Origin: Anaerolineales bacterium UBA6128
GTDB taxonomy: Bacteria; Chloroflexota; Anaerolineae; UBA1429
Direction of reading: 5' to 3'
Length of the DNA: 36,056 nt
Assembly (NCBI GenBank): GCA_002423325.1
Contig: DIVQ01000208.1
Coordinates: 1,983-38,038, forward strand
The notes beneath the pieces are model-generated. The model was given only the letters and a program-made list of their open reading frames with translations, did not search any database and was not told the origin of the DNA. Shown here piece by piece: positions 29,004 through 36,056 of the stretch. Every line of letters begins with the position of its first letter. Position 1 is the first letter of the stretch. Position numbers and translations under genes: made by a program.

Positions 29004-29795
29004 ATGGGATCCGTACGCGACAGACTGTGGCTGTGGGGACACGAGGCGGGCAGTCATAATGAGGGTTGGGGGCTCCCGAGCAGCTCGCGCATGACGCCAC
29101 TCGAGGGCGCCGTCTACATGGGCATCCCCAACCTGATCATGGTGCGCTACAACTCCAAGCCGGCGATGCCTTACGATCAGTACGCGCTGGCGCTGCGTCC
29201 TCTGAAGGGCGTCTATTGGTCCACAGTGGGCGCCGGCGGCGAATCATCGGTGGCGGAGCGCGCGCACGTGGTCGAGCTTGCCAGGCGCAATCCGAACATC
29301 GTAGGGTTGTTCATGGACGACTTTTTCCATCCACCCGAGCATGAGGGCGACCTGGGCGTGCTCTCGGTCGAACAGTTGCAGGGACTCAAGGACGAGATGT
29401 CGGCGGCGGGGCGCCCCCTGACGCTGGGCGTGACGCTCTATACGCACCAACTTGATATGCCGCTGGCGCCCTATCTGGCGCTGTGTGACGATGTGTCGCT
29501 CTGGACCTGGGAAGGCCCAGACCTGGTGGACATGGAGGCGAACCTGGCCAAGCTCGAGGAAATGGCCCCAAGCAGCAACAAGTTGCTGGGGCTGTACATG
29601 TGGGACTATGGGCTGCACAAACCAATGCCGCTCGACCTGATGCGGTTGCAGGCCGAGACCGGACTACGTTGGCTGCAGGAGGGGCGTATCGGCGGGATGA
29701 TCTTGTTGGCGAGCTGCATCTGCGACCTTGAACTGGAGGCCGTGGAGTGGTCGCGCGACTGGATTGCCCGCGTCGGCGATCTGCCACTCGACTGA
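29004..29795 (+). CDS. Hypothetical protein, TIM-barrel glycosidase-like
   Basis: A 263-residue protein that I do not recognise as a named family. It reads as a compact alpha/beta barrel. The strand ends carry acidic and aromatic residues in the style of sugar-binding barrels: IVGLFMDDFFHP (Asp105, Asp106), LTLGVTLYTHQLD, CDDVSLWTWEGPDL (Trp167, Trp169, Glu170) and LGLYMWDYGLHKPMP. The placing of DDFF and WTWE suggests carboxylates on a substrate pocket; glycoside-hydrolase-like is inference. It lacks a signal peptide. ATG 29004 follows AAAGGAGG. It lies between the telA-like and RraA-family genes on the same strand. Confidence 0.75.
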   Translation: MGSVRDRLWLWGHEAGSHNEGWGLPSSSRMTPLEGAVYMGIPNLIMVRYNSKPAMPYDQYALALRPLKGVYWSTVGAGGESSVAERAHVVELARRNPNIVGLFMDDFFHPPEHEGDLGVLSVEQLQGLKDEMSAAGRPLTLGVTLYTHQLDMPLAPYLALCDDVSLWTWEGPDLVDMEANLAKLEEMAPSSNKLLGLYMWDYGLHKPMPLDLMRLQAETGLRWLQEGRIGGMILLASCICDLELEAVEWSRDWIARVGDLPLD

Positions 29796-29827
29796 ACGGG
29801 GCAACAGGCAAGCTTGGACGCTTGCCA

Positions 29828-29836
29828 TGCTATAAA
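29828..29836 (+). promoter_or_regulatory. Possible extended -10 promoter of the RraA-family gene
   Basis: TGCTATAAA (29828-29836) fits the TG-N-TATAAT extended -10 pattern with one mismatch. No -35 is evident at the right distance. It lies about 25 bases before ATG 29860, so the leader would be very short. Confidence 0.3.
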
Positions 29837-29859
29837 AAAGCGATCGGAAAGGAACAGGA

Positions 29860-30624
29860 ATGGAAGAGCAGAAACCAAAGAAGGAAATCAGGCACCTCGA
29901 CATCACAGACCTGGAGCGCATCGCGCGCTTTCGGCACGCGGGTTACGGCGGCTCTGTCTCTGACGCACTGTACGGTTTGGGCGTGTGCGATACGGTGTTT
30001 TCGGACCGCTTCAAGCCGCTGCGCCAGGGCATGCAGATCGTGGGGCGCGCCATCACGGTCAAGCTGCACTCGCAGGTGGACACAGCCAATCTGCCCGGAT
30101 GGCAATCCGAGCTAGAGGCCAAGTGGGAGGCCGAAGGTGGCCATCCTCAGAAGCGGATGATGCGGACCGTTGCGGACTCGGAGCCGGGATCAGTGTTGTG
30201 CTTTGACTGTGGTGGTGACATGCAGCCGGCGCAGTTCGGCGAGATGAGCTGCCAGACGGCCTACGCGCATGGCTGCCGCGGGATGTTGCTGGCTGGGAAC
30301 TGCCGCGACACGCAGTACGTGCTCAAGATGCCCGATTTCCCCATGTTCACCTTTGGCACGCGCCCGAATGCGTTCGGCGGGTGGAACATCACCGAGGTCA
30401 ACCGCCCCATCTATCTGCCCGGTCACCTGACGCACTATGTCAAAGTCATGCCTGGCGACTTTATCTTTGGCGATAACGACGGCGTGCAACTGATCCCCGC
30501 AGACTTGGTGGACGAGGTGTTGCTGCAGGTCGAGGACACCTTTGCCAAAGAGAACGAAGAGCGCGAAGCGCTGGCGTCCGGTATCTCGATCGACGAAGTG
30601 TACAGCAGGTTCGGCGTGCTCTAG
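29860..30624 (+). CDS. RraA family protein (4-hydroxy-4-methyl-2-oxoglutarate/4-carboxy-4-hydroxy-2-oxoadipate aldolase fold)
   Basis: A 254-residue member of the RraA/HMG aldolase family. The conserved core is AGNCRDTQYVLKMPDFPMFTFG, cut here as AGNCRD (Arg149, Asp150) and FPMFTFG. It is followed by INRP-like NRPIYLPG and by PGDFIFGDNDGVQLIP, the metal and substrate-site signature. It is longer than classical RraA (about 160-230 residues), with an extra segment near residues 74-100 (GWQSELEAKWEAEGGHP). Family members are divalent-metal aldolases or decarboxylases in sugar-acid and aromatic degradation, and some inhibit RNase E. A catabolic role is more likely here. ATG 29860 follows AAAGGA. 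Confidence 0.88.
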   Translation: MEEQKPKKEIRHLDITDLERIARFRHAGYGGSVSDALYGLGVCDTVFSDRFKPLRQGMQIVGRAITVKLHSQVDTANLPGWQSELEAKWEAEGGHPQKRMMRTVADSEPGSVLCFDCGGDMQPAQFGEMSCQTAYAHGCRGMLLAGNCRDTQYVLKMPDFPMFTFGTRPNAFGGWNITEVNRPIYLPGHLTHYVKVMPGDFIFGDNDGVQLIPADLVDEVLLQVEDTFAKENEEREALASGISIDEVYSRFGVL

Positions 30625-30681
30625 TCGCGATACGCGGGCCCCAAGCGGCGCGTCTGCCCTTGCACATGGAGGTGTGGTGTA

Positions 30682-31113
30682 ATGACGAATCCCCTGTGGC
30701 TCATCCCAGTTCTGGCGCCGGTGCTGTTGGTGCTCGGCGTGGGTGTGTCGATCATCGTTCGCAATATGAGGAGTCGTGGCGGCTTTGCCATGCTCCTGCG
30801 GCGGTATTCGACCAAGATGCCGGCACCGGAGGGCGCCTTGGTGAACCAGACGGCGCAGATCGGCACGTCGAGTTGGAAGCAACGCGTCACGATCGGCATC
30901 AGTCAGCGCGGGCTGTACCTGCACCCCAAGCCACCGTTGCTGCGTTACAGTGCAATCGAAATCCCCTGGTCGCACATGCGCTTTGAGGGTGCGGGCACGC
31001 TGGAAGGGATCGAGACGGCGCGCGTAAGCGTGGTGCCTCCGGCAGTTACGCTGGCGGTGCCCAAGGAAGTGTGGGACAAGACCGAGGCATACCCCAAGCA
31101 CGGTGCGTCCTGA
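30682..31113 (+). CDS. Hypothetical protein with N-terminal membrane anchor
   Basis: A 143-residue protein of unknown family. Residues 4-27 (PLWLIPVLAPVLLVLGVGVS) form one strong membrane helix, followed by basic RNMRSRGG, so the main domain is probably cytoplasmic. The remaining 110 residues are beta-rich (VTIGISQRGLYLHPKPPLL, EIPWSHMRFEGAG) and resemble a small PH-like or photosystem-assembly-like domain, which is only an impression. GGAGGTG precedes ATG 30682 at slightly long spacing. It follows the RraA-family gene by 57 bases and may be cotranscribed. Confidence 0.72.
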   Translation: MTNPLWLIPVLAPVLLVLGVGVSIIVRNMRSRGGFAMLLRRYSTKMPAPEGALVNQTAQIGTSSWKQRVTIGISQRGLYLHPKPPLLRYSAIEIPWSHMRFEGAGTLEGIETARVSVVPPAVTLAVPKEVWDKTEAYPKHGAS

Positions 31114-31245
31114 GCGATCGGGTCTCAGGAGCAGCGATGTGCCCTGAAGCAGTGAATCGCTGTCCGGATCCCTGCAGCTTGCTGCTATGCTGTTGCAGCT
31201 GCTGGCGGGCGTGCCGACGCCAGGGGAGAAAGTGAGGAACCAGCC

Positions 31246-31815
31246 ATGTTGCGGGATCTCGTGCTGAAGAATCGCAGTTACAGACGTTTTGACGAAAGTG
31301 TGGCCATCAGCCGCGACACGTTGCTGGAGCTGGTGGATCTGGCCAGGTTGTCGCCATCGGGCGGCAATATGCAGGCGCTCAAGTACATGCTCTCGTGTGA
31401 TGCTGAGACCAACGGGCGCATCTTTCCGTCGCTGGCCTGGGCCGGCTATCTGAAGGACTGGGATGGGCCAGTGCAGGGCGAGCGTCCCACCGCCTATGTC
31501 GTCATCCTGCATGACAAGGGCATCCGCGCCAAGGCCGGCGTGGAACCGGGGATCGTGGCGCAGACGATGGCACTGGCCGCGGTGGAAAAGGGCCTGGGCT
31601 GCTGTATGATTGGCGCGATCCAACGCGAGACGTTGCGTAGCGCGATGTGCATTCCCGAGCAGTATGAGATTGCGCTAGTGCTGGCGCTGGGCGTGCCGGC
31701 GGAGACGGTTGTGCTGGACCCGGTGGGGCCGGACGGCAATATCAAGTACTGGCGCGACGCGGTGGGTGTGCATCACGTGCCCAAACGCGCGCTGAAGGAC
31801 CTGATCATCGGCTGA
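31246..31815 (+). CDS. Nitroreductase family protein
   Basis: A 189-residue FMN-dependent oxidoreductase of the nitroreductase family. NRSYRRFDESVAISRDTLLE at the N-terminus has the usual Arg-Ser-x-Arg-x-Phe FMN phosphate site. LARLSPSGGNMQALKYML follows the APSxxNxQ pattern. IVAQTMALAAVEKGLGCCMIG is the typical dimer-helix segment and ALVLALGVPAE the closing strand. The substrate is unknown. The length is on the short side for the family. ATG 31246 follows GAGGAA. A 132-base gap separates it from the upstream gene; I see no convincing promoter in that gap. Confidence 0.9.
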   Translation: MLRDLVLKNRSYRRFDESVAISRDTLLELVDLARLSPSGGNMQALKYMLSCDAETNGRIFPSLAWAGYLKDWDGPVQGERPTAYVVILHDKGIRAKAGVEPGIVAQTMALAAVEKGLGCCMIGAIQRETLRSAMCIPEQYEIALVLALGVPAETVVLDPVGPDGNIKYWRDAVGVHHVPKRALKDLIIG

Positions 31816-31839
31816 AGTGTGTTTGGTCTGCGAGAACGA

Positions 31840-31874
31840 ACAACGTCCCGGGGGTTGGCCCTCCGGGACGTTGT
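31840..31874. terminator. Long hairpin between convergent genes
   Basis: ACAACGTCCCGG (31840-31851) pairs perfectly with CCGGGACGTTGT (31863-31874), with further GGG/CCC pairing inside. It lies between the nitroreductase and serA stop codons. Neither strand has a clear T-run, so it is either a U-less terminator or an mRNA end-stabilising structure. Confidence 0.6.
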
Positions 31875-31885
31875 CATCCGGCGGG

Positions 31886-33478
31886 TCAGTCTGAAGGCGT
31901 CTGGTAGGGGGGCAGCGTGATCCTGCGAGCGCGCTGAACGTTGCGGACCTCCAGCACGCGGGGCAGGGTGCTATCGGGCACCTCTTCGTCGAGGCCGAGG
32001 ATCATGATGGATGGGCCGCCGGGCGCTACACGACTCATCTGCACGAAAGAGATGTTCACCTGCGCTTCACCCAGGAGACAGGCGATCGGCCCCACGATGT
32101 TCGGGAGGTCCAGATGCAGATCCACAAGCATGCGGCCCTGCAGCTGGCACTCCAGGCGCTGACTGTCCAGGCACACCAGGTGCGGCGTGTCCTGCAGGAT
32201 GGCGCCGCTGATGTTCTGGTCGCGCGCGCCGGGAAAGCGTGCGGTGATCTGACTGGCGTAGCGCTCGCGCCGGGTGTGGCGCACCTCGGATACGACCAGT
32301 CCGCGGCGCTCCGCGACCCAGGCGGCGTTGACCACGTTGACCGGCTGTGCGCTGACCGAGGCCAGCAGACCGGCCAAAAAGGCGCTGGTCAGCACGCGGG
32401 TGTCGTACTCGCAGATCTCGCCATCGTAAGTCAGTTCTACACGGTTGGCCAGTTCGCCGCGCCACTGCAGGAAAAAGCTGCCCAGCCGTTGTGCGAGGTC
32501 GATGTACGGCCCCAGGAATGCGGCAGCCTGAGGGGGCAGGTAGGGCACGTTGACCGGGCTGTTGGGCAGCCGACCTTCGAGGGCATCGACCACGGCGTGG
32601 GCGACGTCGCGCGCCACATTCTCCTGGGCCTCTTTGGTGGAGGCGGCCACGTGTGGCGTGACGATCACGTTGGGCAGGCCGGTGAGCGCGTTGTCCACCG
32701 CAGGCTCGACTTCGAACACGTCCAGCGCCGCGCCGGCGATACGCTTCTCCTCCAGCGCGACCTTGAGAGCCTGTTCGTCGATGATACCGCCGCGCGCGCA
32801 GTTGATCAGGAACGCGGTGGGCTTGCACTTGGCAAGTTGGGCGGCGCCGATCAGCCCGCGCGTTTCGGGCGTCAGGGGCGTATGCACCGAGATGAAATCG
32901 GCCCAGCCGAGCAGTTCATCGAGCGACAGCAATTCGATGCCCAGTGACGCGGCGCGTTCGGGTGAAACGTAGGGGTCAAAGGCACCCACCTGCATCTCCA
33001 GGCCCTTGGCCTTGGCGGCCACCAGCGCACCGATGCGGCCAAAGCCGACCAGTCCCAGGCGGCGGCCCTTGACTTCGACGCCCTTGAGGGCGCTCTTCTC
33101 CCAGCGTCCGGCCTTGAGCAGCGACACGGCAGGGTAGAGCTGACGCGCCAGCGCCAGGATCAACGCGATCGTGTGTTCGGCGACAGCATTGCTGTTGCCC
33201 GTGGGCGCATTGACCACCATGATGCCCCGATGGGTGGCGGCTGCGGTGTCGATGTTGTCGACGCCAGTGCCGGCGCGCCCGATGACGCGCAAGCGCGCGC
33301 CGGCCTCGATGACGCCGTTGTTCACCTCGGTGCGGCTGCGGACGACCAGCGCGTCATAATCCCCGATGATGGCCTTAAGGCCCTCGTGGCTCAGGTCTTC
33401 GCGGCAGTCCACCTCCGTGGCCTGCCGAAGTATGGACATCCCCTCAGCGCCCAACGCTTCGGTCACCAGAACCTTCAT
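31886..33478 (-). CDS. serA: D-3-phosphoglycerate dehydrogenase with C-terminal ACT domain
   Basis: A 530-residue long-type phosphoglycerate dehydrogenase, the first enzyme of serine synthesis (3-phosphoglycerate to 3-phosphohydroxypyruvate). The substrate-binding segment is GRAGTGVDNIDTAAATHRGI, the NAD motif GFGRIG is at 145-150, and the catalytic set is Arg229 (NCARGG), Glu258 (FEVEP) and His276 (TPHVAAS). Residues about 310-440 form the intervening (ASB) domain. The last 80 residues form an ACT domain (NIVGPIACLLGEAQVNISFV), the usual site of serine feedback. ATG 33478 follows AAGGAGG. It is 15 bases after DUF1015 and lies in one operon with it. Confidence 0.95.
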   Translation of the reverse strand: MKVLVTEALGAEGMSILRQATEVDCREDLSHEGLKAIIGDYDALVVRSRTEVNNGVIEAGARLRVIGRAGTGVDNIDTAAATHRGIMVVNAPTGNSNAVAEHTIALILALARQLYPAVSLLKAGRWEKSALKGVEVKGRRLGLVGFGRIGALVAAKAKGLEMQVGAFDPYVSPERAASLGIELLSLDELLGWADFISVHTPLTPETRGLIGAAQLAKCKPTAFLINCARGGIIDEQALKVALEEKRIAGAALDVFEVEPAVDNALTGLPNVIVTPHVAASTKEAQENVARDVAHAVVDALEGRLPNSPVNVPYLPPQAAAFLGPYIDLAQRLGSFFLQWRGELANRVELTYDGEICEYDTRVLTSAFLAGLLASVSAQPVNVVNAAWVAERRGLVVSEVRHTRRERYASQITARFPGARDQNISGAILQDTPHLVCLDSQRLECQLQGRMLVDLHLDLPNIVGPIACLLGEAQVNISFVQMSRVAPGGPSIMILGLDEEVPDSTLPRVLEVRNVQRARRITLPPYQTPSD

Positions 33479-33493
33479 CTTGCCTCCTTGTGA

Positions 33494-34762
33494 TCAGTCC
33501 AACGGATTGAGCACCAGGCCCGTCAAAAGCTTGGGCCAAAAGTAGGTGCTTTTTTGCGGCATGGTTACCCCTTTGAGGGCCGCGTGCCAGACCTGGTCGA
33601 TGCGGGTGGGGTTCAGAATAAACGCCGCCTGCGCCCGACCCGCGTGCACGCTTTCACAGGCCTCCTCGGCATTTACGGTGTAGCTGACCGAGTCGTCATG
33701 GGCCAACGCTTGAGCCGAAATGCCGAGGTGCGGGGCCAAGATCATGTCTTGCAGCGCCACGACATCGAGTGTGGCGATCTCGGCGGGCAGGCCGCCAGCG
33801 TGCCGCTGCGCCGCGGCGCGGTCTCTGAGCTTGAGCAGCCACGCGCCAGCACGGCCCAAGCAGAGGCCAAAGGCGATCTCGCCCGGCGCAGTCTGCGTGA
33901 CCGCGGCGCTCAGGTGTGCGGCGCTCTCCAGCGCCAGCAGGTCGAAATCGGCGCGCAGGGCATTCAGCAGCGCTTGTGGATCGGCGATCGGGGCGTGCAC
34001 GACGCGGTGCGCGGCCAGTATGCGCAGGCCATCGCTTTCGGCGGACGTGAGGTACATGAGCACGGCGTCATAGGGACGTTGCTCGCCCGGGTTGCCCTCG
34101 GCGGCGCGCCGTTCGGCGCGGTACGCCAGCGCCGTCTCGTAGCGATGATGGCCATCGGCGATCACCACATCTCGCCGGGCCAGCGCCGCTGTCAGGGCGC
34201 CGAGCGCGGCCCCATCGGTGATCGGCCAGAAGAGATGGCGTACGCCCTCGGCGTCAGTGACGTCGACGTCGGGTTGCGCGGGAGGCGTCAGCCAGCGCCC
34301 GATCTCGTCAGACGGGTCGCGGTACATGCCGAACACGGGACTGGACTGGGCGCGGAGCGCACGCATCAGGTTGAGACGGTCCTGACGCGGCCCGACGCGC
34401 GTACGCTCGTGCGGATGAATGCCACGGCCCCACTCGGCCAGGCGTACTGTTCCCAGCAGACCGGTACGCACGTAAGGCTTGTCTCCCACGGCAAAGTGCT
34501 GCTGGTAGCCGTAGAGCGCGGGCTGCGGCTCGCGCAGCAGCACGCGCTCGGCCAGCCAGCGGTCGCGGATGCGCGCGGCCTCAGCATACCAGGCGGGATC
34601 CTGGTCCGGCCCGAGGTCGATGTGCACGATGTTGTTGGGATTGCCGGCCAGGTGGGCCAGGCGCTGGCGCGGATCGATGACGTCGTAAGGCGGTGCGAAG
34701 AGGCTGGCCGCGACGAGTTCCGGAGCGTAGCGCAGGCCGTGAAAAGGCAGAACGGTGACCAT
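33494..34762 (-). CDS. DUF1015 domain-containing protein
   Basis: A 422-residue protein matching DUF1015. The signature blocks are LFAPPYDVID (residues 21-30), NIVHIDLGPD and, most striking, VIADGHHRYETAL (DGHHR at 203-207). The C-terminal region contains ILNPTRIDQVWHAA and the terminal KSTYFWPKLLTGLVLNPLD, the classic ending of the family. The biochemical role is not established. The DGHHR block recalls the ParB/sulfiredoxin fold, to which the archaeal free-serine kinase SerK belongs. The gene is 15 bases upstream of serA in the same operon, a neighbourhood I remember as recurrent. Together these suggest a serine-linked function, which is inference. ATG 34762 is chosen from the frame-start homology and the GGGGG just upstream; the frame to 35158 is artefactual. 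Confidence 0.88.
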   Translation of the reverse strand: MVTVLPFHGLRYAPELVAASLFAPPYDVIDPRQRLAHLAGNPNNIVHIDLGPDQDPAWYAEAARIRDRWLAERVLLREPQPALYGYQQHFAVGDKPYVRTGLLGTVRLAEWGRGIHPHERTRVGPRQDRLNLMRALRAQSSPVFGMYRDPSDEIGRWLTPPAQPDVDVTDAEGVRHLFWPITDGAALGALTAALARRDVVIADGHHRYETALAYRAERRAAEGNPGEQRPYDAVLMYLTSAESDGLRILAAHRVVHAPIADPQALLNALRADFDLLALESAAHLSAAVTQTAPGEIAFGLCLGRAGAWLLKLRDRAAAQRHAGGLPAEIATLDVVALQDMILAPHLGISAQALAHDDSVSYTVNAEEACESVHAGRAQAAFILNPTRIDQVWHAALKGVTMPQKSTYFWPKLLTGLVLNPLD

Positions 34763-34960
34763 TGAACCCCCTGTGTTGGAAACGGATCGGATCTCTGACG
34801 CGAGCCGTGCTGGCAGCGCGCATTCAGTGACGTCGGGTGTGCTCAGCGCACAAATGCAGCGTCTACTGCAAGAATGGCCTTTGCTGCATAATGGCTTACA
34901 TTGCCAGAAGAGGGGCCATCGTGGCCGGGGAGGAATGGGGCTGCATTGCCCTTTCGAGGA
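34763..34960 (-). promoter_or_regulatory. Long leader of the DUF1015-serA operon, possible attenuator
   Basis: From the predicted start near 34961 to ATG 34762 the transcript carries an untranslated leader of about 200 bases. In it ATGCAGC occurs twice (34946-34940 and 34889-34883), and both copies can pair with one GCTGCAT (34860-34854). A local stem TGCAG/CTGCA and a small hairpin TGTGC/GCACA are alternatives, so competing folds exist. I find no T-box or known riboswitch consensus and no terminator T-run. A regulatory function is only inferred. Confidence 0.3.
34896..34946 (-). CDS. Possible 16-residue leader peptide
   Basis: ATG 34946 has GAAAGGG four bases upstream and is the first start codon of the predicted transcript. 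It encodes MQPHSSPATMAPLLAM then TAA. The two adjacent Ser codons (TCC TCC) are suggestive for a serine operon, but two codons make weak attenuation sensors and a chance frame is possible. Confidence 0.2.
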   Translation of the reverse strand: MQPHSSPATMAPLLAM

Positions 34961-34967
34961 CGGGGCG

Positions 34968-34996
34968 ATTGTAGCACGGGGCCTCGGGACTGTCAA
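34968..34996 (-). promoter_or_regulatory. Strong promoter of the DUF1015-serA operon, with AT-rich upstream element
   Basis: On the minus strand, TTGACA (34996-34991) is perfect and TACAAT (34973-34968) has one mismatch, with a 17-base spacer. Directly upstream lies an AT-rich stretch, TTTATATATACTTTCTTAG (about 35027-35009), like an UP element, which is unusual in this GC-rich window. Confidence 0.65.
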
Positions 34997-35008
34997 AAAG
35001 GCTAAGAA

Positions 35009-35124
35009 AGTATATATAAACTGCAAGATGAGAAGAAGGTAGCATAGAATATTGCACAGAGTCTGATGCGCTCGGGGTGGCGCAGGCCGCGTCTCGGCAT
35101 ATGGTCTGGCAGCCCAAACAAGAA
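35009..35124. other. Non-coding AT-rich stretch between operons
   Basis: This is part of the 405-base gap between the DUF1015 start and the stop of the partial gene at the right edge. The left third is AT-rich and probably acts as the upstream promoter element. In the remainder I see no gene, repeat or RNA structure. Confidence 0.4.
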
Positions 35125-35146
35125 GGGCGGCCGAGAACGGCCGCCC
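35125..35146 (-). terminator. Intrinsic terminator of the URO-D-family gene
   Basis: GGGCGGCCG and CGGCCGCCC (35125-35133 and 35138-35146) form a perfect nine-base stem with a four-base loop. On the minus strand it is followed by TTCTTGTTT, a T-rich tail, 21 bases after the stop codon. Confidence 0.75.
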
Positions 35147-35167
35147 CGGGTTCGTCACGCGAGGGGA

Positions 35168-36056
35168 CTAAGCGTAGCTGCCCAGTTGCTTGGCCAGCGC
35201 AATGATCTGGCGAAAGTCCTCGAGGCTCACGCTGGAGGGCACCGAGTGGTCGGACGAAAAGACATAGCCACCGCCCTGCTTGAGCAACGGCACCACGCGC
35301 TCCATCTCTTCCTGGATGGCAGCCGGGTTGTCCCACAGCACTGCGTTGATGCCGCCGTGCAGCACCAGGTCACTGCCAAAGCGTTGCTTGAGCGCCACGG
35401 GGTCCATGCCGGCCTTGACCTCGAGCGGGTTGAGGCCGTCGAGTCCCAACTCTACCAGCTCGGGCACAAAGGGGCGGATATCGCCGCACGAGTGCAGTTC
35501 GGCGACGATGCCTTTGGCGTGCGCCCACTCGATGGCGCGCTTGTGGAAGGGTTTTTCAAGCTCGCGGTACATTTTGAGCGAAAAGAACTGGTTTTGCTTG
35601 TAGCCCATGTCATCACACCAGGTGATGGCGTCAAAGTGATAGCCCGCCTCCCACACCATGTCGAGCAGGGCGAGGGTGGTCTCGAGCTGATGGTTGAACA
35701 TGTCCATCAGCCACTCGGGATTCTCGACCAGCGCCATCAGCACCCGTTCGGTGCCGACCATCCAGGCGTGGGTGACGTCAAAGCCAAAGGTCAGCCCCGC
35801 CTCGATCCAGCGTCCGTCGCTGCGCCAGGTCTTCCAGTTGGCCGCCAGCCGCGCCCAATCGATGCGGTCACGGGTAGGCTGGATGCGCGTCTTGGCCTGC
35901 GCCCAGCTGTCGGGATCGACGATGGTAAAGGCGAGGAACTCGGGCGTGGAGGCGGCGTGTTTCCACTGGCGCATGGTTACGCCCCAATTGCTGGTGTACA
36001 CGATGTGCGCGTCCGTCTCGCTGAGCGTCCTGGCCTCATAGCGCGGTGAGTTGTCG
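35168..36056 (-). CDS. Uroporphyrinogen decarboxylase family protein (5' end outside window)
   Basis: The frame is open to the right edge of the window (the last visible upstream residues are DNSPRYEARTLSETDAHIVY), so the N-terminus is missing; 295 residues are visible. The product matches the URO-D/MtaA-like barrel family. Blocks are FDAITWCDDMGYKQNQFFS, VAELHSCGDIRPFVPELVEL (HSCGD as the usual metal or substrate loop), LNPLEVKAGMDP, LVLHGGINAVLW and GGYVFSSDHSVPSSVSLEDF near the C-terminus. Such family members outside haem synthesis are often cobalamin-dependent methyltransferases or uncharacterised enzymes in sugar loci. No haem genes are nearby, so I do not call it hemE. It ends in a strong terminator. 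Confidence 0.85.
   Translation of the reverse strand, partial: DNSPRYEARTLSETDAHIVYTSNWGVTMRQWKHAASTPEFLAFTIVDPDSWAQAKTRIQPTRDRIDWARLAANWKTWRSDGRWIEAGLTFGFDVTHAWMVGTERVLMALVENPEWLMDMFNHQLETTLALLDMVWEAGYHFDAITWCDDMGYKQNQFFSLKMYRELEKPFHKRAIEWAHAKGIVAELHSCGDIRPFVPELVELGLDGLNPLEVKAGMDPVALKQRFGSDLVLHGGINAVLWDNPAAIQEEMERVVPLLKQGGGYVFSSDHSVPSSVSLEDFRQIIALAKQLGSYA

Noticed and set aside
31886..33478. Calling the gene at 5087-6040 a second serA
   Set aside because: That gene is 317 residues, lacks the ACT domain present in 31886-33478, and resembles glycerate-type dehydrogenases instead.
34763..34960. T-box riboswitch in the DUF1015-serA leader
   Set aside because: The conserved T-box sequence TGGNACCGCG and a terminator with a T-run are both absent.
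34763..35158. Long N-terminal extension of the DUF1015 protein (frame to 35158)
   Set aside because: It would cross the strong promoter at 34996-34968 and the terminator at 35125-35146; the family N-terminus begins at ATG 34762.
35168..36056. Calling the edge gene hemE
   Set aside because: No haem genes are nearby, and the visible blocks fit the broad URO-D superfamily rather than true uroporphyrinogen decarboxylase.

Overview
The window is about 36 kb of high-GC bacterial chromosome. It has densely packed genes in short operons on both strands, with strong Shine-Dalgarno sites and recognisable sigma-70-type promoters. There are no rRNA or tRNA genes, CRISPR arrays or insertion sequences that I can see. 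The gene content (two ABC-2 permeases, a Thr/Pro-rich lipoprotein, a GH38 alpha-mannosidase, a GH51-type arabinofuranosidase, a SNF2 plus SWIM pair, DUF1015-serA, a K+-independent H+-pyrophosphatase) together with the GC content suggests a Chloroflexota (Anaerolineae-like) genome. That assignment is inference from gene style, not from a marker gene.

Layout. 1-2972 (+): end of one ABC-2 permease, a complete second one, an alpha/beta hydrolase and an overlapping nuclease-fold-like protein. 3044-4822 (-): a compact three-gene cassette of clearly lower GC with its own promoter (TIGR04255-like protein, small one-helix membrane protein, protein with a TQDCD motif). This is the best candidate for an undescribed system. 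5087-6040 (-) is a D-2-hydroxyacid dehydrogenase and 6279-7163 (+) a DUF368 membrane protein. 7153-9249 (-) holds a GHMP sugar kinase, a small Rieske protein and a lipoprotein. 9412-13733 (+), divergent from the kinase, holds a GH38 alpha-mannosidase and a Gfo/Idh/MocA oxidoreductase, which together look like a sugar-salvage locus. 13734-14324 (-) is a flavodoxin-fold oxidoreductase. 14510-18626 (+) is a SNF2-family ATPase followed one base later by a SWIM zinc-finger protein. 18632-20626 (-) is a GH51-like arabinofuranosidase. 20812-21243 (+) is a small unknown protein behind a perfect consensus promoter. 21489-23504 (+) is the membrane H+-pyrophosphatase.

The right third has an L-fucose/arabinose isomerase-like gene (23615-25024, -) and a sulfur operon cysK - cysteine desulfurase - NifU/IscU-like scaffold (27648 down to 25131, -). 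The scaffold appears to have swapped two metal-ligand positions. From 27829 to 31815 (+) come a TelA-like protein, a TIM-barrel-like unknown, a RraA-family protein, a small membrane-anchored unknown and a nitroreductase. A DUF1015-serA serine-biosynthesis operon follows on the minus strand (34762 to 31886), behind a strong promoter and a leader of about 200 nt that contains a possible short leader peptide. The right edge cuts a uroporphyrinogen-decarboxylase-family gene.

Functionally the window combines plant or microbial glycan breakdown (mannoside, arabinoside), sugar kinase/isomerase/oxidoreductase steps, serine to cysteine to Fe-S sulfur flow (serA, cysK, desulfurase, scaffold) and ion energetics (H+-PPase). 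Most start sites were set from the Shine-Dalgarno sequence, and several are well inside the longest open frame.
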